Assembly (NCBI RefSeq): GCF_030315745.1
Contig: NZ_JASXSH010000001.1
Span: 1 to 64,000, forward strand
Origin: Gordonia heveisoli
GTDB lineage: Bacteria; Actinomycetota; Actinomycetes; Mycobacteriales; Mycobacteriaceae
Length of the DNA: 64,000 nt
Direction of reading: 5' to 3'
How positions within the stretch are numbered: the stretch's first letter is position 1; each line of letters opens with the position of its first letter. Both the position numbers and the translations under genes were made by a program. Shown here one piece after another: positions 1 to 8,738 of this stretch. Below the pieces are notes generated by a model that saw only the letters and a list, made by a program, of their open reading frames with translations, was not told the origin of the DNA and did no database searches.

Positions 1-46
1 GGGGGGGGGGGGGGGGCCCCCCCCCGCGCGGGGGGGGCGGGGCCCC
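1..46. other. G/C-only low-complexity stretch
   Basis: The first 46 bases contain only G and C, in long runs (16 G, then 9 C, then mixed). No coding or structural role is visible. It looks like a contig end or sequencing/assembly artefact rather than a biological element, but a genuine GC tract cannot be excluded from the sequence alone. Confidence 0.6.
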
Positions 47-70
47 ACTCGATTCGGGTGATCGGTCAGA

Positions 71-640
71 TCAGACCTGATCGGGCACCTTCTTCGGCAG
101 CGTCAGCAGGGTGGCGATACTCAGCGCGATCAGGATGATGCCGCCGATCTTCACCAGTGTGCTCACCGCGAGATACGGCAGCAGCATCATCGCGATACCG
201 GCGGCGATCGCGACCAGTCCGGAGACCACCATGAACCAGGTCGGCGCGTGCGCTGAGCCGGTGGCGGCGCCGTAGAGGTCGCCGACGCCCTGGAAGATCC
301 AGCCCACGCCGATGAAGATGGCCAGGAACCAGATCGAGTCCTCTTGCGGGTTGAACAGGGCGATGATGCCGATGATCAGAATGGCCGCACCGATCAGGCC
401 AAGCGCCACGCGCAGGCCGGTACTGAGGAAGGTGGCGGCGAATGCCTGCCAGATCCGGAACAGGCCGGCGACGATCAGCGAGATACCGAACAGCACGCCG
501 ATGACGGTGAGCGTCGGACGGGTCCAGAACAGGGCGATGAATCCGATCACGATGCCCACGAGCGCGGTGACGATCATCGTGGCGCGCACAGCACCCACGA
601 CCTCGTCCGGGAACTGCTTTGCGTAATCTGCGATTGTCAT
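71..640 (-). CDS. HdeD-like (DUF308) membrane protein
   Basis: A 189-residue integral membrane protein with about six hydrophobic helices arranged as repeated TM pairs, the pattern of the HdeD/DUF308 family, which is linked to acid resistance in enterics but of unknown function in actinobacteria. I start it at the ATG at 640 rather than the in-frame TTG at 646 because a TAATCT -10 box lies 6 nt upstream, which fits leaderless transcription. It is divergent from the thioesterase-fold gene. The family assignment is good; the physiological role is unknown. Confidence 0.75.
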   Translation of the reverse strand: MTIADYAKQFPDEVVGAVRATMIVTALVGIVIGFIALFWTRPTLTVIGVLFGISLIVAGLFRIWQAFAATFLSTGLRVALGLIGAAILIIGIIALFNPQEDSIWFLAIFIGVGWIFQGVGDLYGAATGSAHAPTWFMVVSGLVAIAAGIAMMLLPYLAVSTLVKIGGIILIALSIATLLTLPKKVPDQV

Positions 641-646
641 GGGCAA

Positions 647-652
647 AGATTA
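647..652 (-). promoter_or_regulatory. Candidate -10 box, leaderless hdeD-like gene
   Basis: TAATCT on the minus strand, 6 nt before the ATG at 640. The spacing fits an mRNA that begins at or next to the start codon. Confidence 0.45.
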
Positions 653-744
653 ATACGTTCGACGCAGTCGGCAACCCTGTTCGGATCTTCTGCCCCCGAA
701 TCGAATCCCCAGGTCATCGGCAGTGCCGCCGGAAAGGAAGCGCC

Positions 745-1596
745 GTGTCCACAATCGCGTTCTTCACCCTCGGGGAGGACGGGCACCTGCACCCGACCCG
801 GTTCTCCCACAGCCTCTGGGCTCCGAACACACTCAACGGCCCCGCGGTCTGCGCAATCGCCGCCCGGACGGCCGAACGCGAGTTCAGCGCGCCCGGATTC
901 CGGCCGGCCCGATTCACCATCGACCTGTTCAAGGCCACGCACGACGTACCGACGTCGTTGCGGAGCAACATCATCCGCGACGGGCATCGCATCCGCGTCG
1001 GCGATGTCGAGATCTGGCAGCATCACCCCGATGGCCGTGAGGTGATGGTCGCCCGCTCCACCACCGTCTTCCTGCGCGAATCAGTCAATCCACCCGGCGA
1101 ACGCTGGAGCCGGGCACCGGAATCGGTGACCTTCCACCCGCCAACCGTCGACTATGACGATCTGCGTCCCCGATTCTCCTCGGATACAACCGAATCCGCC
1201 GGTGCGTGGGATGGCGAGATGGCCCGGCACCAGAACGGCGCACGGAAGCGGCTGTGGGCGCGGGCCGCACCGCCGGTCGCGGGCGAGGAACTCACGCCGT
1301 TCCAGCACGCCGTCATCACCGCCGAATCGACCAGCATGATCTGCAACTGGGGATCGACCGGGATCGGCTTCATCAACTGCGATCTGACCGTCGCACTCAC
1401 CCGGCTGCCGGTCGGGCAGCGTGTGGGCGTGGAGGCCGACAGTCACGTCGAGGACAGCGGCATCTCGGTCAGCACCAGCGGCCTCTACGACGCATATGGC
1501 GCGTTCGGCACCGGAATGGTGACCGCGGTGAACAACGCGGCCGCGGAAATCGACTTCACCACCGCAGATACCACCGGACGGTACCGCGAGGCGTGA
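745..1596 (+). CDS. Acyl-CoA thioesterase-like (double hotdog) protein
   Basis: A 283-residue soluble protein resembling the TesB-type double-hotdog acyl-CoA thioesterase families of actinobacteria (N-terminal 4HBT_3-like half, C-terminal half ending in a conserved GLYDAYG-like segment). It probably hydrolyses an acyl-CoA, but the substrate is not evident. The GTG start at 745 is chosen because a purine-rich GGAAAGGAAG lies just upstream and the family N-terminus (STIAFFTL) begins here; the frame is open further upstream. It has a convincing full length with no visible break. It is followed closely by a secreted-protein gene that has its own promoter. Confidence 0.65.
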   Translation: MSTIAFFTLGEDGHLHPTRFSHSLWAPNTLNGPAVCAIAARTAEREFSAPGFRPARFTIDLFKATHDVPTSLRSNIIRDGHRIRVGDVEIWQHHPDGREVMVARSTTVFLRESVNPPGERWSRAPESVTFHPPTVDYDDLRPRFSSDTTESAGAWDGEMARHQNGARKRLWARAAPPVAGEELTPFQHAVITAESTSMICNWGSTGIGFINCDLTVALTRLPVGQRVGVEADSHVEDSGISVSTSGLYDAYGAFGTGMVTAVNNAAAEIDFTTADTTGRYREA

Positions 1597-1648
1597 CCTG
1601 AGTCACAGTTTTGTCGATCGCCGCGCGCACATCACCGGGTCGGCTTGA

Positions 1649-1654
1649 TAAGGT
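1649..1654 (+). promoter_or_regulatory. Candidate -10 box before DUF4185 gene
   Basis: TAAGGT ends 7 nt before the ATG at 1662, consistent with a leaderless transcript. Confidence 0.45.
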
Positions 1655-1661
1655 CACGCCC

Positions 1662-2744
1662 ATGAAACGGCGCCTGCAGCGATTCCGTATCTCCCGTCTT
1701 GCCGCGACCAGTACCATCGCGACACTTGCCGCGGCGATGACGGTGGGACTCACCACCGCACCGGCCGACGCAGCCCCCGGTGCCGTCGGCGCGGCGACGA
1801 TCGTCGCCCGACTGACCGGCCCCGGTGCCATGAACGACACGGTCGGACGGCACAACATCGTCGGCACCGACCTGGGCGTCATGTGGGACAACGGCCACGG
1901 CGAGATCCTGACCGCCTTCGGCGACACCCAGTCCTTCAACGGCTGGTCACTGCTCTACGGCGAGCTGTTCTACTGGCGCTCGAATGTGTTGCTGCGCAGC
2001 CGCGACCACTACCTGGCCGACGGCATGAGCTTCTCCAGCCACGCCGGCCGTCCGGGACACGCCAAACGACTGCTCAAGCCGAACGTCCGGCGTGAGGTCA
2101 CCATCATCCCGACCGCGGGTGTCGCCGCCAACGGCGCGCAGTACATGACCGTCATGTCGGTGAAGAAGTGGGCCAGTCCCGGTATCTGGCAGACCAATTG
2201 GTCCGGCCTGGTGAAGTCCACCGACAACGGCCAGAACTGGAAGGCCGTCGATGCGTTCCGGCCCAACGGTGGCGGCAACCGGAAGTTCCAGATGGGCGCC
2301 TTCCTCAAGGTCGGCAAGACGCTCTACTACTACGGCACCCCCGATGGCCGTTGGGGCGCGGTCTATCTCGCTCGCGTCGACGAGAAGGACATCGAGAAGC
2401 TCGGCAAGTGGGAGTACTTCTCCTACGGCCGCTGGGTGCGCAACAACCCGGGATCGGCGACACCGGTGATGCCGGCGCCGACCGGTGAACTGTCGGTCGC
2501 CTGGAATGACTACCTGGGCAAGTACATCTCGCTGGCCCAGGCCGACAACGGCGCGATGCTGCGTACCGCCGACAGCCCGATGGGTCCGTGGTCTCGCGGA
2601 CAGCTGATCGCCCCGTCGTCGGACCCCTATACCGGCTACGCCCCCTACATCCATCCATGGTCGAAGGGCAGCACCCTCTACTTCACCTACTCGATCTCGC
2701 TGGGCTATCAGGTCTACCTGATGCGTCTACAGCTACGTAAGTAG
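1662..2744 (+). CDS. Secreted DUF4185 domain protein
   Basis: A 360-residue exported protein. The N-terminus has a basic start (MKRRLQRFR), a hydrophobic core at about residues 12-30 and an APADAA signal-peptidase I site near residue 38. The mature part resembles DUF4185, a five-bladed beta-propeller-like family related to sialidases/glycosidases: note GDTQSFNG early in the domain, which in this family sits next to the active-site pocket, and repeated W/Y-rich strands. The catalytic activity is unproven. ATG 1662 is preferred because the signal peptide begins there and a -10 box lies 7 nt upstream. It ends facing the DUF305 gene across a shared terminator hairpin. Confidence 0.75.
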   Translation: MKRRLQRFRISRLAATSTIATLAAAMTVGLTTAPADAAPGAVGAATIVARLTGPGAMNDTVGRHNIVGTDLGVMWDNGHGEILTAFGDTQSFNGWSLLYGELFYWRSNVLLRSRDHYLADGMSFSSHAGRPGHAKRLLKPNVRREVTIIPTAGVAANGAQYMTVMSVKKWASPGIWQTNWSGLVKSTDNGQNWKAVDAFRPNGGGNRKFQMGAFLKVGKTLYYYGTPDGRWGAVYLARVDEKDIEKLGKWEYFSYGRWVRNNPGSATPVMPAPTGELSVAWNDYLGKYISLAQADNGAMLRTADSPMGPWSRGQLIAPSSDPYTGYAPYIHPWSKGSTLYFTYSISLGYQVYLMRLQLRK

Positions 2745-2761
2745 CGAATACAGACGTTCGC

Positions 2762-2806
2762 GCGACGGCAGGCCGGGACCGGTAGACGGCCCCGGCCCGC
2801 CGTCGC
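2762..2806. terminator. Bidirectional terminator between convergent genes
   Basis: Stem GCGACGGC/GCCGTCGC, one mismatch, then GGCCGGG/CCCGGCC, with a loop at 2778-2790. It lies between the DUF4185 and DUF305 stop codons. The T tract is weak on both sides. Confidence 0.6.
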
Positions 2807-2817
2807 ATTTGCGAGGA

Positions 2818-3480
2818 CTACCGGGCGAGCAGTGCGGTCATCTCGTCGATCTCGCGCTGTTGTGCCGTCCGGATACGTTGCGCCAGCGCCTTCGTCGCCG
2901 CGTCGGCACCGTCGGCGATCTCGGTGTCGGCCATGGCGATCGCACCCCGATGGTGCTCGATCATCGCCGTCAGCCACAGGCGATCGAACGCGGCCCCGGA
3001 CGCGGCGCGCAGGGCGGCCATCTGCTCAGCCGTCATCATCCCAGGCATCCCAGGCATGCCGGGCATTTGAGACATGCTCGGCATCTGAGACATATGGGGC
3101 ATCCCCGAGCCGTGCCCGCCATGTCCGTCGCCGTGCCCACCGGCGGGCATTCCCCACGCCTTGAGCCGTGCGTTCATCTCGTCGATCTCCGGTTGCTGTG
3201 CGTTGCTGATGGCGGCCGCGAGGCGTCGAACATCGGCGTTCTCGGTATGACCGTCGACCAGCGCGGCCATCTCCACCGCCTGCCGGTGATGCGGAATCAT
3301 CATCATGGTGAACTGGGTATCGGCGTGATTGTGCGTTCCGGTTTCGGTGTGCTGTGCCGTCGAGGCCGCACCGGTGTCGTCGGAGTCCGACGACGAACAG
3401 CCGGCGATGGCGACGGCCAGACCGAATGCGACGACCGCCGCCGCAGTTCGGCGAACGGCGGGGTTCTGGTAGATGGTCAT
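2818..3480 (-). CDS. DUF305 lipoprotein with Met/His-rich linker
   Basis: A 220-residue predicted lipoprotein: hydrophobic signal with lipobox AIAGC (Cys28). Two DUF305 (ferritin-like helical bundle) halves are visible, each with a His pair after methionines (MMMIPHH at about 59-65 and MIEHH in the second half). Between them lies a linker at about 111-149 with repeated M-P-G-M and G-H-G units, which looks like a soft-metal-binding segment. DUF305 proteins commonly accompany copper-handling genes, so periplasmic copper binding is a reasonable inference. It is probably transcribed after the DUF6153-like gene and the PAP2 gene upstream. Confidence 0.8.
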   Translation of the reverse strand: MTIYQNPAVRRTAAAVVAFGLAVAIAGCSSSDSDDTGAASTAQHTETGTHNHADTQFTMMMIPHHRQAVEMAALVDGHTENADVRRLAAAISNAQQPEIDEMNARLKAWGMPAGGHGDGHGGHGSGMPHMSQMPSMSQMPGMPGMPGMMTAEQMAALRAASGAAFDRLWLTAMIEHHRGAIAMADTEIADGADAATKALAQRIRTAQQREIDEMTALLAR

Positions 3481-3553
3481 ATCTGTTTTCCTTGTCTGTA
3501 CAGGTGGATTCGGGCAGATCTGGACGACCGGACGGACCGGCCGAAGGATCTGC

Positions 3554-4012
3554 TCAGCAACGAATCACCCGCAGCACAAGGTGTGAGGGGATCGCCCACG
3601 GTGGCGGGCGACCGAGGACGGTGAGCACCCCGAAGCCGGGACGGATGATCGGCACCAACGGTGCGAACCCCCAGACCAGCGGTACCAGCGCCGGATGTGG
3701 CGGGTCGGCGTCGTCGGCTCGCAGGTATGTGCAGTCGTGCAGATGTCCGGCGCAACCGTCGTCCGCGGTCATCGTCGCCGTCGCATGATCTCGGTCGGCA
3801 GTCATCTCCGCCCGGATGGGCGACCACCCATGGTGGTGGCTGACGACGATCGACGGTACCGGCCTGGGTTGGGTCGACGCAGATGCAGGCGAACACGCCG
3901 CGACCACCACGTGCATCAACGGAATCACGAGCACCAGTCCGAGAAGAGCGAACCGCACCGGGGAACGAGCGCCAGCCCACCGGCGCACGCGTATCCACCT
4001 GGCGCTCACCAT
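3554..4012 (-). CDS. DUF6153-like small membrane/exported protein
   Basis: A 152-residue protein with one N-terminal hydrophobic segment (about residues 20-42, ending in VVAACSP) followed by a His-rich region (VSHHHGW) and a Pro-rich tail ending in VLRVIRC. Length and layout match the actinobacterial DUF6153 family as I recall it; no function is established. Its ATG (4012) lies one base after the stop of the PAP2 gene, so translation is probably coupled. It precedes a DUF305 lipoprotein, so a joint metal-related role is plausible but inferred. Confidence 0.6.
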   Translation of the reverse strand: MVSARWIRVRRWAGARSPVRFALLGLVLVIPLMHVVVAACSPASASTQPRPVPSIVVSHHHGWSPIRAEMTADRDHATATMTADDGCAGHLHDCTYLRADDADPPHPALVPLVWGFAPLVPIIRPGFGVLTVLGRPPPWAIPSHLVLRVIRC

Positions 4013-4013
4013 G

Positions 4014-5273
4014 TCACCCCGCGGCGGAGACCCTGTCCTCGAAGCCGGCGTCCGGATCTGATTCGGCGGCCCGGCGGCGGGCCCTGGGTATCAGCCAGCG
4101 GCGATCGATCAACCGGTAGGCGACGATGACCGCAGCGGCCAGCGCCCATCCGAGCAGAATGTCGAAGACATAGTGCTCGGCGGTGTACACCAGCGCAAAG
4201 GCCATCGCCCACGCGTAACCCATGAACAATATTCTGCCCAATGCCTTGACCCGAGGCCACATGAACAGGGCGACGAGCATCGTCAGCCCGGCGTGCAGCG
4301 ACGGTATCGCCGCCACCAGGTTGGACTTGCCCTGACCGGTCTCAACGATATGCGCCACGCCGATGCCGAGGTACTCCCAGCCGCGCGCCGAGATGCGTTC
4401 GACGTAGGGCAATGCGCCCTCGTGGGTGGGCTCGACATCGCCGAGCAGGTTGCCCGCCGTCGGACCGTCCTCGTACATGCAGATCGGATCGTGCGGATGG
4501 TCGGCGACCTCGACCGGGGTACAGCGCGCGGCCGCCCACGGCGGCGCCGCCGGAACCAGGGTGTATCCGACGAGCGCAAGGAAGGAGGTCGCGATGAAAC
4601 AGGCCGCATACCGCCGCCACGCCGCACGATCACGCAGCCACAGCACCCCGGCCACCGCGTACGGAACGATGAAATACGACATGTAGACGACCGAGACCAG
4701 GACTTCCCACCACGGCGCGGTCGCCTGCTTGAGATGGGTTTGCAGCCACGCGGTCGGGTTCACGCCGAACATCGCATGATCGGCGTCGACGGCCAGATGC
4801 CACTGCACCGGCATGTCGATGACCTCGGCGAACTGCCGGACCAGGTCGTAGAGCACCAGGATCAGCGCGAAGGGCAACCAGTCGATGATGACGGTGATCA
4901 TCTTGCGCCGGCCGATGCAGTTGGCCAGCAGGCCGAGGCACATGATGACCAGCAGACTGGTGCGATCCAGGGCCAGACCCCACAGATAGAACTCGACACC
5001 CACGACCACCAACCAGGCGGCGATGGCGATGCGCCGGACGGTGGTCAGGTCGCGGCGCTTGGCCGGTTCGGCATCCATCTCCGCGGCGGCAGCCAGGTCG
5101 TCGAGGACCGGCGCCATCTCCGGCGGGTCCGCATCCGGACTGCCCACCGCGGTGGCGGTGTCCGACCGGGTGCCGGTGACCTGATCGTCGCGGGGTTCGT
5201 CGGGAGCGTCCTCCGGAGTCCGATCATCGGGCTGCGCGCCGCCGATCGCCTCGTCAACACTCACCGAAAACAT
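4014..5273 (-). CDS. PAP2/inositol phosphorylceramide synthase-like membrane protein
   Basis: A 419-residue polytopic protein: acidic, disordered N-terminus of about 75 residues, then some eight TM helices. PAP2-type active-site signatures are present: AAIPSLHAG (the conserved S-x-H) and, about 45 residues later, TAEHYVFDILLGW (H-x3-D). This arrangement is that of the PAP2_3 group, which includes AUR1-like lipid phosphotransferases and membrane phosphatases acting on lipid phosphates. ATG 5273 is chosen; the frame is open upstream, but that part is Pro/Gly/Arg-rich and lies in intergenic DNA. It is the first gene of a likely three-gene minus-strand unit. The exact substrate is unknown. Confidence 0.75.
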   Translation of the reverse strand: MFSVSVDEAIGGAQPDDRTPEDAPDEPRDDQVTGTRSDTATAVGSPDADPPEMAPVLDDLAAAAEMDAEPAKRRDLTTVRRIAIAAWLVVVGVEFYLWGLALDRTSLLVIMCLGLLANCIGRRKMITVIIDWLPFALILVLYDLVRQFAEVIDMPVQWHLAVDADHAMFGVNPTAWLQTHLKQATAPWWEVLVSVVYMSYFIVPYAVAGVLWLRDRAAWRRYAACFIATSFLALVGYTLVPAAPPWAAARCTPVEVADHPHDPICMYEDGPTAGNLLGDVEPTHEGALPYVERISARGWEYLGIGVAHIVETGQGKSNLVAAIPSLHAGLTMLVALFMWPRVKALGRILFMGYAWAMAFALVYTAEHYVFDILLGWALAAAVIVAYRLIDRRWLIPRARRRAAESDPDAGFEDRVSAAG

Positions 5274-5476
5274 CCCTCTGTCTGTCTTGGCCCCCGCCGG
5301 AGTCCCCACCGTTTGTTCCGGCCAGTGTAGTGGCCCCCGCCGACGCGGCGGCCGTCCGCCTGACGCAGATGGTCCCCACGACCGGCCCGCCGCCCCTACC
5401 ATGGGTGGCACACATCACAGTCCGTCTCGACAACCGAGCTTCGGGGTTCGCCCGGGCCGGGAGATCAGGAGGTCGG

Positions 5477-5692
5477 GTGCCCAGCCGGTATCTGCGCTAT
5501 GGCGATCAGCGCTACATCATCACCAGGGAGGCCGAGGCCCGTCTGCATCGGACCCTCGACGCGGTCTACGCGACCGGTAGCTCCGGCCACCAGTGGCTGA
5601 ACCTTTACCACGACAGCGTGGCACCCTGCCGCCTGTTGATCGCGCCCGGCGTCCCGATCTCCATCGAGACCGAACCCGACCCCGGCGACTGA
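5477..5692 (+). CDS. Small hypothetical protein
   Basis: A 71-residue ORF with GTG start preceded by a perfect AGGAGG (5467-5472), though the spacing is only 4 nt. It begins PSRYLRYGDQRYII and has no signal peptide, TM helix or recognised motif. It lies between the divergent PAP2 gene and nfo. Support is the ribosome-binding site and strong codon-position GC bias; I do not recognise a family. Confidence 0.45.
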   Translation: MPSRYLRYGDQRYIITREAEARLHRTLDAVYATGSSGHQWLNLYHDSVAPCRLLIAPGVPISIETEPDPGD

Positions 5693-5744
5693 GACGGCCC
5701 CGCCCGCAGACGGCATCGCCCGCACAGTTGTCGGCGCCCCTCGA

Positions 5745-5750
5745 TATCGT
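5745..5750 (+). promoter_or_regulatory. Candidate -10 box before nfo
   Basis: TATCGT, 6 nt before the nfo ATG at 5757; fits leaderless transcription. Confidence 0.4.
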
Positions 5751-5756
5751 TGTCGT

Positions 5757-6527
5757 ATGCGCATCGGAGCCCACCTTCGCGAAGACGAGAATCCCCTGGA
5801 GACCGCCGCCGAACTCGGTATCGACGTGTTCCAGATGTTCGTCGCCGATCCGCAGAGCTGGAAGAAGCCGCTCCCCAACCCGCGCGCCCAGGAGTTTCGC
5901 GAGTCACCGATCGACGTCGTGGTGCACTCCAGTTATCAGATCAATGTCGCGAGCCTCAACAACCGGTTGCGGATGCCTTCCCGCAAGGCGGTCGAGCAGC
6001 AGGCCACAGCCGCGGCCGATCTGGGCGCCTTCGGTCTCGTCGTCCACGGCGGGCATCTGCGGGACGGCGAGGATGCTGCCGAGGGTTTCGCGAACTGGCG
6101 CAAGCTGTTCGACCGTCAGGCCGACAAGGGGGGTTTCGGGGTACCGATCCTCATCGAGAACACCGCCGGTGGCGACCATGCGATGGCACGCACCCTGGAG
6201 TCGATCGACCGGTTGTGGGAGGCTGTCGGCGACTTCGACCAGGCCGGTTTCTGCCTGGACACCTGCCACGCCTGGGCCGGCGGTGAGGACCTCGTCGGCC
6301 TCGTCGAACGGGTCAAGGCCATCACCGGGCGCATCGACCTGGTCCATCTCAACAACTCACGCGACGAGTTCGACTCGGGCCGCGACCGTCACGCGAATCT
6401 GGAGTCCGGACACATTCAGCCCGACGTACTCGCCGCGGTCGCCAAGGCGGCCGATGCCCCGGTGATCCTGGAGACACCGGCCGACGGCATCCCCGCCGAC
6501 CTCGAATACCTCAAGTCCGCTCTCTGA
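5757..6527 (+). CDS. nfo: Deoxyribonuclease IV (AP endonuclease)
   Basis: A 256-residue TIM-barrel protein of the endonuclease IV family, which cleaves DNA 5' to abasic sites in base-excision repair using a trinuclear zinc centre. Visible metal-site motifs in order: RIGAH (start), VHSSYQ, VVHGGH, ILIENTAGG, FCLDTCHAW, LVHLNNSRDEFDSGRDRH and VILETP near the C-terminus. These cover the expected His/Glu/Asp ligands. The length is slightly short of the Escherichia coli enzyme, as is usual in actinobacteria. It appears monocistronic, with its own -10 box. Confidence 0.93.
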   Translation: MRIGAHLREDENPLETAAELGIDVFQMFVADPQSWKKPLPNPRAQEFRESPIDVVVHSSYQINVASLNNRLRMPSRKAVEQQATAAADLGAFGLVVHGGHLRDGEDAAEGFANWRKLFDRQADKGGFGVPILIENTAGGDHAMARTLESIDRLWEAVGDFDQAGFCLDTCHAWAGGEDLVGLVERVKAITGRIDLVHLNNSRDEFDSGRDRHANLESGHIQPDVLAAVAKAADAPVILETPADGIPADLEYLKSAL

Positions 6528-6636
6528 CCGGGCCGGGGCGACTGTGCTCCGCGCCACGGTCCACCCTGCGCACGTAAGCGCACTCACATCGACCACGATC
6601 GGGTTGTCGGTTGATGCGATGCGCGGTATCCTGAGG

Positions 6637-6650
6637 TTACCGGCGAGTAA
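6637..6650. promoter_or_regulatory. TTAC-N6-GTAA palindrome upstream of fadE5
   Basis: TTAC CGGCGA GTAA, extended by one base to GTTAC...GTAAC. It lies about 105 bases before the fadE5 start. The same half-sites and spacing occur between fadA2 and fabG4 (16304-16317) and before the TetR gene (19441-19454), which suggests a common TetR-type operator. Confidence 0.6.
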
Positions 6651-6755
6651 CTTACGCTTCGACCAAGCGCTGGTGCACCACGCCGCAGTCCAACGAAACA
6701 GCTCAGACGCACCCACCTTTTGCCGCGTCAACGCCCCAGCCAGATAGGAACACTC

Positions 6756-8591
6756 ATGGGCCACTACAAGAGCAACCTGCGCGACCTCCAGTTCAACCTG
6801 TTCGAACTGCTCGACCTCGACAAGGTCCTGGAGAGCGGCGAGTTCGGCGACCTCGACCACGAGACCGCCGTCGACATGCTCCGTGAGGTCAAGAATCTGG
6901 CCGAGGGTCCGATCGCCGAGTCGTTCGCCGACGCGGACCGCAACCCGCCGGTCTTCGATCCCGAGACGCACAGCGTGACCATCCCGGAGAGCTTCAAGAA
7001 CTCCTACAACGCCCTCGTCGAAGGTGGCTGGGACAAGGTCGGTGTCGACGAGGCACTCGGCGGCATGCCTGCACCCCGCTCGCTGTACTGGGCCATCGGC
7101 GAGATGATCCTGGGCGCGAACCCGCCGGTGTTCATGTACGCCGCAGGCTCGGGCTTCGCGAACATCTTCTACGACAACGGAACCGAAGAGCAGAAGAAGT
7201 GGGCCGCCATCTGTTCCGAGCGCGGTTGGGGCGCCACCATGGTGCTCACCGAGCCGGACGCCGGTTCGGATGTGGGCGCCGGCCGCACCAAGGCCACCCT
7301 GCAGGAGGACGGCACCTGGCACATCGACGGTGTGAAGCGCTTCATCACCTCGGCCGACCAGGACATGACCGAGAACATCTTCCACCTGGTGCTGGCCCGC
7401 CCCGAGGGCGCCGGCCCCGGCACCAAGGGACTGTCCCTGTTCTTCGTGCCGAAGTTCCACTTCGACCCCGAGACCGGCGAGCTGGGCGAGCGCAACGGCG
7501 CCTTCGTCACCAACGTCGAGCACAAGATGGGTATCAAGGCCTCGGCCACCTGTGAGGTCACCTTCGGTCAGCACGGCATCCCGGCCAAGGGCTGGCTCGT
7601 CGGTGAGGTCCACCAGGGCATCGCGCAGATGTTCGACGTCATCGAGCACGCTCGCATGATGGTGGGCACCAAGGCGATCTCGACCCTGTCGACCGGCTAC
7701 CTGAATGCGCTGGACTACGCCAAGGAGCGCGTGCAGGGTGCGGACCTGACCCAGATGACCGACAAGGCCGCCCCGCGTGTGACCATCACCCACCACCCGG
7801 ATGTGCGTCGCTCGCTGCTGACCCAGAAGGCTTACGCCGAGGGCCTGCGCGCGGTCTACCTCTACACCGCGTCGCATCAGGACGCCGCCGCCGCCAAGAT
7901 CGTCTCCGGCGCCGACGCCGACCTGGCGCACCGCGTCAACGACCTGCTGCTCCCGATCGTCAAGGGCGTCGGATCCGAGCGCGCCTACGCCAACCTCGGC
8001 CACGAGTCGCTGCAGACGCTCGGCGGTTCGGGCTTCCTGCAGGACTACCCGATCGAGCAGTACATCCGCGACTCGAAGATCGACTCGCTCTACGAGGGCA
8101 CCACCGCCATCCAGGCGCAGGACTTCTTCTTCCGCAAGATCATCCGCGACAAGGGCCAGGCGCTGGCGCACGTCGCCGGGCAGATCCAGACCTTCATCGA
8201 CTCGGAGGCGGGCAACGGCCGCCTGAAGACCGAGCGGGCGCTGCTGAAGACCGCCCTCGAGGACGTGCAGGCGATGGCCGCCTCGCTGACCGGCAACCTG
8301 ATGGCCGCGCAGGAGAACCCCGCCGAGCTGTACAAGGTCGGCACCGGTTCGGTCCGCTTCCTGATGTCGGTCGGCGACCTGCTCATCGGCTGGCTGCTGC
8401 TGCGTCAGGCCGAGGTCGCCCTGGCCGCCCTGGACAACGGCGCCACCGGCGACGACAAGCCGTTCTACGAGGGCAAGGTCGCGGTCGCGAGCTTCTTCGC
8501 CAAGAACATGCTGCCCCTGCTGACCTCCATCCGCGTCACCGTCGAGAACGTCGATAATGACTTGATGGAGCTCGACGAAGCCGCCTTCTGA
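6756..8591 (+). CDS. fadE5: Acyl-CoA dehydrogenase FadE5-type
   Basis: A 611-residue flavoenzyme for the first, FAD-dependent oxidation step of fatty-acid beta-oxidation, passing electrons to ETF. The order is N-terminal helical domain, beta domain with [12 protein letters not shown] (FAD/substrate loop) and [10 protein letters not shown]-terminal helical domain with [14 protein letters not shown] and [10 protein letters not shown] (catalytic Glu region), plus the extra C-terminal helical extension typical of this class. Length equals that recalled for M. tuberculosis FadE5. ATG 6756 follows an AGGA ribosome-binding site. In mycobacteria it neighbours fadA2/fabG4/htdX; here five genes intervene. 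Candidate operator upstream; strong hairpin terminator downstream. Confidence 0.92.
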   Translation: MGHYKSNLRDLQFNLFELLDLDKVLESGEFGDLDHETAVDMLREVKNLAEGPIAESFADADRNPPVFDPETHSVTIPESFKNSYNALVEGGWDKVGVDEALGGMPAPRSLYWAIGEMILGANPPVFMYAAGSGFANIFYDNGTEEQKKWAAICSERGWGATMVLTEPDAGSDVGAGRTKATLQEDGTWHIDGVKRFITSADQDMTENIFHLVLARPEGAGPGTKGLSLFFVPKFHFDPETGELGERNGAFVTNVEHKMGIKASATCEVTFGQHGIPAKGWLVGEVHQGIAQMFDVIEHARMMVGTKAISTLSTGYLNALDYAKERVQGADLTQMTDKAAPRVTITHHPDVRRSLLTQKAYAEGLRAVYLYTASHQDAAAAKIVSGADADLAHRVNDLLLPIVKGVGSERAYANLGHESLQTLGGSGFLQDYPIEQYIRDSKIDSLYEGTTAIQAQDFFFRKIIRDKGQALAHVAGQIQTFIDSEAGNGRLKTERALLKTALEDVQAMAASLTGNLMAAQENPAELYKVGTGSVRFLMSVGDLLIGWLLLRQAEVALAALDNGATGDDKPFYEGKVAVASFFAKNMLPLLTSIRVTVENVDNDLMELDEAAF

Positions 8592-8624
8592 TCCGCCCTA
8601 CCATCTCGGGGTGTAAGTAGGTTG

Positions 8625-8665
8625 AAACTCCCGCCGACACAGCGTCATCGTGTCGGCGGGAGTTT
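8625..8665 (+). terminator. Rho-independent terminator of fadE5
   Basis: A perfect 16-bp stem (8625-8640 with 8650-8665) around a 9-nt loop, GC-rich core, ending in TTTTG. It starts 34 bases after the fadE5 stop codon. Confidence 0.85.
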
Positions 8666-8724
8666 TGTCGGTACACCCCGATTCCCCGATGTCCTGGGAT
8701 TCCTTCCGACGCCGAGGATCCCAG

Positions 8725-8730
8725 TAGGCT
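8725..8730 (+). promoter_or_regulatory. Candidate -10 box before methyltransferase gene
   Basis: TAGGCT, 8 nt before the ATG at 8739; fits leaderless transcription. Confidence 0.4.
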
Positions 8731-8738
8731 CGGTTGCC

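Noticed and set aside
6357-8171. 604-codon open frame on the minus strand opposite fadE5 and the end of nfo
   Set aside because: Mirror frame of a well-supported acyl-CoA dehydrogenase; no ribosome-binding site or recognisable motif.
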